This document shows, piece after piece, positions 57,825-64,000 of a DNA stretch of 64,000 nucleotides. The notes under the pieces were generated by a model. The model did not search any database. It was not told the DNA's origin and saw only the letters and a list, made by a program, of their open reading frames with translations. The stretch's first letter is position 1. Every line of letters begins with the position of its first letter. The position numbers and the translations under genes were made by a program. Origin of the DNA: Ashinkailepas kermadecensis. Its lineage: Eukaryota; Arthropoda; Thecostraca; Neolepadidae. The stretch is taken from contig JAOTOM010004836.1 of the NCBI GenBank assembly GCA_034440615.1, positions 1 through 64,000 of the forward strand. The letters run 5' to 3'.

Positions 57825-60800
57825 CAGTTTCTTAAACGACTTAGCAAAAACCCTCTAACGTACCTACTAGCGGCCATAAATGAACTGCACCAAAGTGACA
57901 CGTTTCCAGCATTCTGACGAGAGAGCGTATTCATTTTTTTGCCAAAGCCGCACAAAGATCACTCCACCCCAAAAGGTTATAGACCCATCTCACTTAATAG
58001 CTGTGCTAGCAAGTTAGTCGAACGCATGGTCAGCACACGATTCAGGAAATTTCTGGAACACAACGACCTGCTCGACGAATTTCAGTGCGGCTTCCAGCGT
58101 CAAAACTCAACTACAGACAATATCATGAGATTAGTGCATGACATAAAAAGTGGTCTACGCAACAAACGCACAACAGTAGCTGCCTACTTGGACATCACTG
58201 CCGCATTCGACCGAGTACACAAATCCGCACTGACACACAAACTCCACAAGATAGGCGGACACATGGCACACTTCATTCTCAACTTCCTCAGAGACAGGAC
58301 CCTTAAGGTCCGATGCGGCAATGTCACATCAAACACCACAACACAGGAGCAGAGCCTGGCTCAGGGGAGCGTGCTCTCACCGAGCCTCTTCATCATCATG
58401 ATCAACGACATACTTGCTGACCACACTGACACTTCACTTCAATACTCACTTTTCGCGGACGACATAGCCATTTGGACAACATCACAATGCTTCCTTAAAG
58501 CTGAAAAAAAAACATTCAAGCAGGAATAGACCACATTGCAAAGTGGTGCAAAACTTGGAGCTTCACCCTGTCCGCAGAAAAATCGGCCACCGTCGCATAT
58601 AGTCGTCTCCGCCCAACACCCAGAACTACTTAAAATCGATGGCAAAGCCATCGAACAGGTGAAATGCTTCAAGTTCTTAGGAGTACATTTGGACGAAAAA
58701 CTCAGTTTCAACACCCACATCACTTCCATCTCGAAGCGATGCGCCAAGCGCGTCAACATACTACGTGCACTAGCAGGCACAGACTGGGGCGGAGACAGGA
58801 AACACTACTGCGACTGCACACATCAATCATACGACCCATCCTAGAATATAACAGCATCATTTTTGCCACCATTTCAGAAAGCCAGAGCCGAAATTTAGAA
58901 ATCATCCAAAACAGCTGCATCAGAGCAGCCACAGGTGCCCTCAGCACCACACCGATAGCCAGTCTTCTAGTGGACTCAAACACGACCCCACTCCACGTCC
59001 GGAGGACACAACAGCTGTGCCGCTACCACATCAAAATCAAATCCATTAAAAATAATTAAGCACAGCGCTGCTTTACGCCTGACAGATACGACAAGAGCAG
59101 ATTTACGCGCAAACTTCCACCATATAGCATTCAAATTTCCACGGCTCTCTCAGATCTTAACTTCGCAATGCCATCCACTGCAACTCGACTGCCCACAAGG
59201 CCATTCTGGACTTTCAGTCAACCAAAGGTCAAATACTTGCTCTCGGAGAAGAAATCCACTATCACATCGGCGGAAATTCTTGGCCTCTTCCACAAGTTCG
59301 CCGATGACAACAAGCACAAATCACTCGTATTCACGGATGGGTCGAAACACGAGGCAAGGGTAGGCATCGCCATCACTGGACCAGGTATCAGACTTTCCAA
59401 GCGTCTACCGGATAACTTCTCCATCTACTCCGCTGAAGCAATGACCATTCTGGCCGCTGTCACCATTTTCATGAGACGTAAAGCTAGAAACGTAGTAATT
59501 TGCTCAGACTCCAAATCTGTCCTCCAGTCAATTAGCAACACCCACGACTGTTCACATCACTTCATTGATATAATCCAACAACTCGTGGCCCATAACGTAA
59601 ACATGAACTTCTCCTTCCTCTGGATTCCGGGCCACGCCAACATCCCAGGTAACGAATAAGCAGACCGGCTCGCAAAGCAAGCCTTAGCATTGAACACTTA
59701 CCCTAGCGTGGAATATTCGGTAGACGATTGCAAAGCACTCCTATAACGCCATATTCGCCAACATCAACAGAACACATGGACACAACACAACTCAACACAA
59801 CACAAATCCAACCACACTCACGCAATCAAACCAACAATAGGTACATGGAACACATCAAATCAATCTCACCGACAAAAAGAGGTCATCCTCACTAGACTTA
59901 GAACTGGTTGCACAAAACTAACACAGCCTCAATTAGAGGGTGACCAATATACAACACCGCATTGCGGCACCTACAACACCACGTTAAGCATAGGCCACAT
60001 CCTGGTAGACTGTAGTAGCTTTAGCTCTCAAAGACAACTTAGCTGATTCTTCGTCTATGGATTCAAGTGGAAGGATGTGTTTTTCTACGTCTCATTTGCT
60101 AGTCGATTTAGCGCGTTTTGGAAGTAGAAAGTAAATTTGCAAGATGTGAGCCGTATGCGTGAAGAAAGTGGAATTATGTACAAGTGAATTTGAATTGGCG
60201 ATCTAGATCGGTGTGGAAGAAACGGCCAGTTAAATTTAAGCCATCTTAGCTTTGTTCTGCAAATGGCTGACATTTTCGGCCAAGCCACCGCTAGTTCAGT
60301 TACATTGATTTTCCCCGTCACGGAACGTGACGTTTGTGGTGAAGAACCTTCGCTGATGCAAGGCCAAAACAAGAGAACACGCGCTTAATTTTCCTCACGA
60401 AAAGAATGTCGAGCTCACAAGGTCATCATTTCTCCATTGGATTGTATTTATTTGTTTAATTGTCCCCCTATTCCTACATCCTCCTACCTGCTGTTTGTTG
60501 AGCGAGGCGCCGATACTGGCTGACTCGCCCCATGTTGCAGTGTCCTTACCTTACCCAGTCTCAACACCCAGCCTTACATCCTTCCCAATATCCTATCGCC
60601 TATCATATCCCCATTCCTGTTGATCTCACTCATTTCGACGGGCACGATAATAGCCACCGCGGTCTGTGGATGTGTCTGTAGTAAATACAATACAATACAA
60701 TACAATACAACCACTTAAGGCATTCTGCCAAAAAGAGGGCATCACCCTATCGCTTCCATCGCTTCTCGGTGACAAGCACCCAGAACTCCTTCAATTGCTA

Positions 60801-60840
60801 TTTGAATATCTGTATGCCACAAAACTAGCGGGAGCACTTT
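57825..60840 (+). pseudogene. ORF2 remnant (RT, RNase H) of the outer-right retrotransposon
   Basis: Open blocks at 57939-58529 (RT core with FADD), 58536-58844 and 58664-59059 (RT thumb and linker, frameshifted), and 59168-59659 (RNase H start to GNE-stop). The last coding piece (LKAFCQKEGITLS) resumes after the nested insertion at about 60714 and ends at TAG near 60840. Confidence 0.82.
60041..60713 (+). mobile_element. Nested retroposon with (AATAC)n tail
   Basis: Splits the host element codons for RQL and KAF. A short ACTTA-type repeat flanks it, and it ends in about five AATAC units (60688-60710). The body has no recognised protein; it may be a SINE or a LINE 3' end. Confidence 0.68.
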
Positions 60841-61654
60841 AGGAACCCCCCCCCCCCAACACTTCACATCAACTCGCAATGCATGACCGCGAAACACTCG
60901 TGGGAAACACGTAAATAGCCATCCCCGCATGGCGTCGGACGTACATGAGCCGATTTGCTTCTCAATTAGAAATAAAAGGCAACCTAGCGGTGCCGTCGGA
61001 AGTAGATGAGCCGACTTGTTTTAGGAAAAAATTATTAAAAAATAAAAATAAAAATTAGCATAACGTAAAACGACTACCCAGAGGAGCCATCGGACGTAGA
61101 TGAGCAGATTTGCCTAGAAAGTCATAACGTAAACGGCTACCCAGAGGTACAGCGGACGTAGAAGAGCCGAATTGCAAGACACCGTACTAACCCAACTGAC
61201 AACCCTGCATGGCATGCTTAGACTAACCAGCTACTAACAACAAACACGCGGCGGCCGGCGTGATAGGCGGTATGAACAATTATCTCCTTGTTCGCACGGT
61301 AAAGATCCCTCGGTGCTCTTCGGTAAGAGTAGGCTAAAGCCGGAACCCTGGCAAAATCAACTTTTCGCCACTCTCAAAACACCCCCACCTCCACCAAAAC
61401 TACGAATTATTTTGTGGAGGAGTAAAGTAAAACTAAACCATTTAGACATCAGGGAGCTGCTCCCAACCCAGACCCTCGCCTTCAGCACCTAAAATATCAC
61501 GCAAACTAACGTAAAGTTCCTTAACGTAAATGTCCACTTGCCTACACATTGATCACAAACGCTCCCTTTATAGACAGACATGCAACGTACTCGCTTTAAA
61601 GGCGGCGCAAATGACCTTTATGGTCCGGCACGCCTAAAAAAATCACTCTCCCCT
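60841..61654 (+). other. 3' UTR of the outer-right retrotransposon
   Basis: Contains a poly-C run and three to four diverged copies of a unit with GCCGTCGGACGTAGATGAGC-like core at 60930-61170. No coding sequence. Confidence 0.55.
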
Positions 61655-61663
61655 ACACATAGC

Positions 61664-62378
<715 letters not shown>

Positions 62379-62505
62379 CTTATACTTCCAGACTCGTCTG
62401 GTAACTGCACGGTCGTGAAAGCTCGCCGCGTCCGGCACCGGCCAGGCGCCCACCTGACCGGCCGACTTCTGCCGGACGGCGGGTATCCCCCGTGGCTATT
62501 TTCGG

Positions 62506-64000
62506 TTACAGAGGTAATCGCGGTCTATGGAAGGAAACCGCTTCTTGGATAAGACGACTCACCGAGAGTGGGAAAACCGGCGACTCTACAGGATAATAGG
62601 GTGGTGGCTTATGTCCTGTGACGAACATAGATGTACTTATTTGGACAGTGGGTGCGGCTTGGAATGACTTCCGGTGATGTCGGGAGTTGTAGGTTCGTTA
62701 TTTCCGTACTCCATCATTAGATGTGGGTTGAAATCACACGTTCTGTATATCTGGCGCTCGCATGCCTTCTCTTCCTTGGCGTATGATATCCTTATCTACT
62801 TTTTGTTTCATTATTTTTTTTGTCCATTTACACGGGAGTGCCAACAATGGAGATAAAATTAAATGCCAGTGACAATGGCTGTTATCTTTTCGGTGCACAA
62901 ATAGCTGAAGCCACTCCACGTATATAGTGTATCGCAAAAGTCAAAATGAGGTTATGTCAAGCTGAATGTGTTTCTACTGGCATGCGACTAGACATCCGCC
63001 CCCCCCCTCCCCCACCCCTGCCTCCGCACGATTAGAAAGAGTAGGAAAGATCGTGCAGAAAGCACTAGAGGGAAAACAGGGCGGTGGCTGGGGGGGGGTC
63101 CGGGACGGGGTGGCAGCACCGCCGGACTGACCGTACTGTAGAAGAAGACGCCAGGAACGAAGAGGCAGAGGAGTAAGTGGCTGAAGGTGAAGTTGCAGAT
63201 GAAGAAGGTGAAGTCCGGGTCGAAGGTGCTTGAAGACGGAAGAGAAGTCTAGAGGTCTTGAAAAGAAGATGTAGTCGCCGAAGGGGTGATGAGGTAGAGT
63301 GCCGCAGGAGGCACGGAGTCCAGGAAGGATGAGGGAAGGTTGGTGTCGAGGAGAGTGTAGTGTATGTGTGTACGTGTATGGTGTGTTGGTGGCAGACGGG
63401 TGGCTGGTGGCTGACGGTGTCAGGCCGGTCGATGATGAGTAGATGTTGGCTGGTCCCGGTCGCTGGAACGGGAGCTTGCGGATTCGAAGTTCGGTGTGTT
63501 TCCTGGCCGCTGGAATGCGAGCCTGCGAATCGAAGCGATCTTCCCAGCCGCTGGAACGGGATCTTGCGGATGGAAGTTCGATGCTCTTGCCGACCGCTGG
63601 AACGGTATCTGTGAAATCGAAGGTGCCTCCGGTGCGCGAGCTAAGCCAGGAAACTTGGCATTTACCTATCGCGTTGACTGGAAAGAATCGACCCAAGAAC
63701 TGCCGAGTGCTTCCTTAAATTATGACACTCCGCCACCTACGTATATGTTCTCGGCGTAGAGTTTCCACCTCTGAGGTGCAGCACGACATTTCGTGGGCAC
63801 CGTGGAAATCAGACGAAGATGAATTGCTGGAAGTGACATTAGAGATTTCATGCAGCGGTTTACATAATCATCGGCTACAGAGCGCACATTCTGCCCCAGT
63901 GCTCCAGCTGGACACTTGCGGAAGGTTTCGTGACGCGTCAGTCCATCCTCTTCGTTCGTGCGTCATTTCGTGCGTCATTGCGGCGGTTCGTGCGTCATCA
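62506..64000. other. Unique sequence beyond the right arm, no gene recognised
   Basis: Homology to the left arm ends near 62505. A C-rich/G-rich patch lies at 62995-63110. A diverged repeat of roughly 50 bp with core GCCGCTGGAACGGG occurs four times at 63460-63620. Short GTGCGTCATTTC repeats mark the end of the window. No open frame shows family resemblance. Confidence 0.5.

Larger units (their letters stand above)
57825..61654 (+). mobile_element. 5'-truncated non-LTR retrotransposon with 9 bp target duplication
   Basis: Inserted into flank F1 of the outer right satA element. ACACATAGC occurs at 57816-57824 and 61655-61663, and the F1 sequence resumes exactly after it. Encodes RT (YRPISLNSCASKLVERM, AQGSVLSPSLFIIMIND, FADDIAIW), RNase H (TDGSKHEARVG, CSDSKSVLQS, WIPGHANIPGNE) and the C-terminal LPSLLGDKHPELLQLLFEYL (60749-60810). 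Stops, including one right after GNE, and frameshifts make it dead. A second family, related to but distinct from the element at 31236. Confidence 0.88.

Noticed and set aside
63360..63759. Overlapping open frames of 84-91 codons at the right end
   Set aside because: They arise from a diverged repeat of roughly 50 bp, with no domain, signal peptide or splice context.

Overview
The window is eukaryotic and most likely comes from an arthropod (a crustacean or chelicerate); the species cannot be named from sequence alone. It has spliced genes with GT-AG introns, a clip-domain serine protease (an arthropod-type architecture), tRNA-derived SINEs with exact target-site duplications, several non-LTR retrotransposons, and many minisatellites with 31-43 bp units. 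There is no bacterial operon structure, rRNA gene or CRISPR array. Nearly all long open frames here are artefacts of stop-free minisatellites.

Layout. The dominant structure is a very large inverted duplication. The left arm (about 320-23790) is repeated in reverse complement in the right arm (about 36900-62505), around a spacer of about 13 kb. Each arm carries the same gene: a seven-exon clip-domain trypsin-like protease. It lies on the plus strand at 5780-16797 (400 codons) and on the minus strand at 53889-40641 (401 codons). Both copies are intact, with signal peptide, six-cysteine clip domain, His/Asp/Ser triad and S1 aspartate. Non-coding sequence differs by about 5 percent where I compared it by eye. 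The arms also differ by separate insertions and by the copy number of nearly every minisatellite.

Arm-specific insertions. The left arm alone has a 4.6 kb segment (about 17930-22491) with a dead non-LTR element, a segment of intron 1 carrying a SINE, and an interruption in the promoter-proximal minisatellite. The right arm alone has a 2.7 kb insertion with an 8 bp duplication (43879-46551) and a 3.8 kb retrotransposon with a 9 bp duplication (57825-61654).

Spacer (23790-36900). It holds three minisatellites (32, 35 and 36 bp units), two SINEs, two opposed fragments of one LINE, diverged copies of arm segments (about 25390-26290 and 30955-31235), and a decayed 5'-truncated I-group-like retrotransposon at 31236-36899. 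That element's A-rich 3' tail ends exactly at the inner breakpoint of the right arm.

The most unusual points are these. Two exon/splice-donor junctions of the protease gene have been tandemly amplified into the downstream introns. Two minisatellites recur with their own conserved non-repetitive flanks, as if carried by mobile elements. A 36 bp minisatellite ends less than 100 bp upstream of the TATA box in both gene copies. The predicted zymogen cleavage site follows Phe. The whole palindrome may be a real inverted duplication or two haplotypes joined head to head during assembly; sequence alone cannot decide this.
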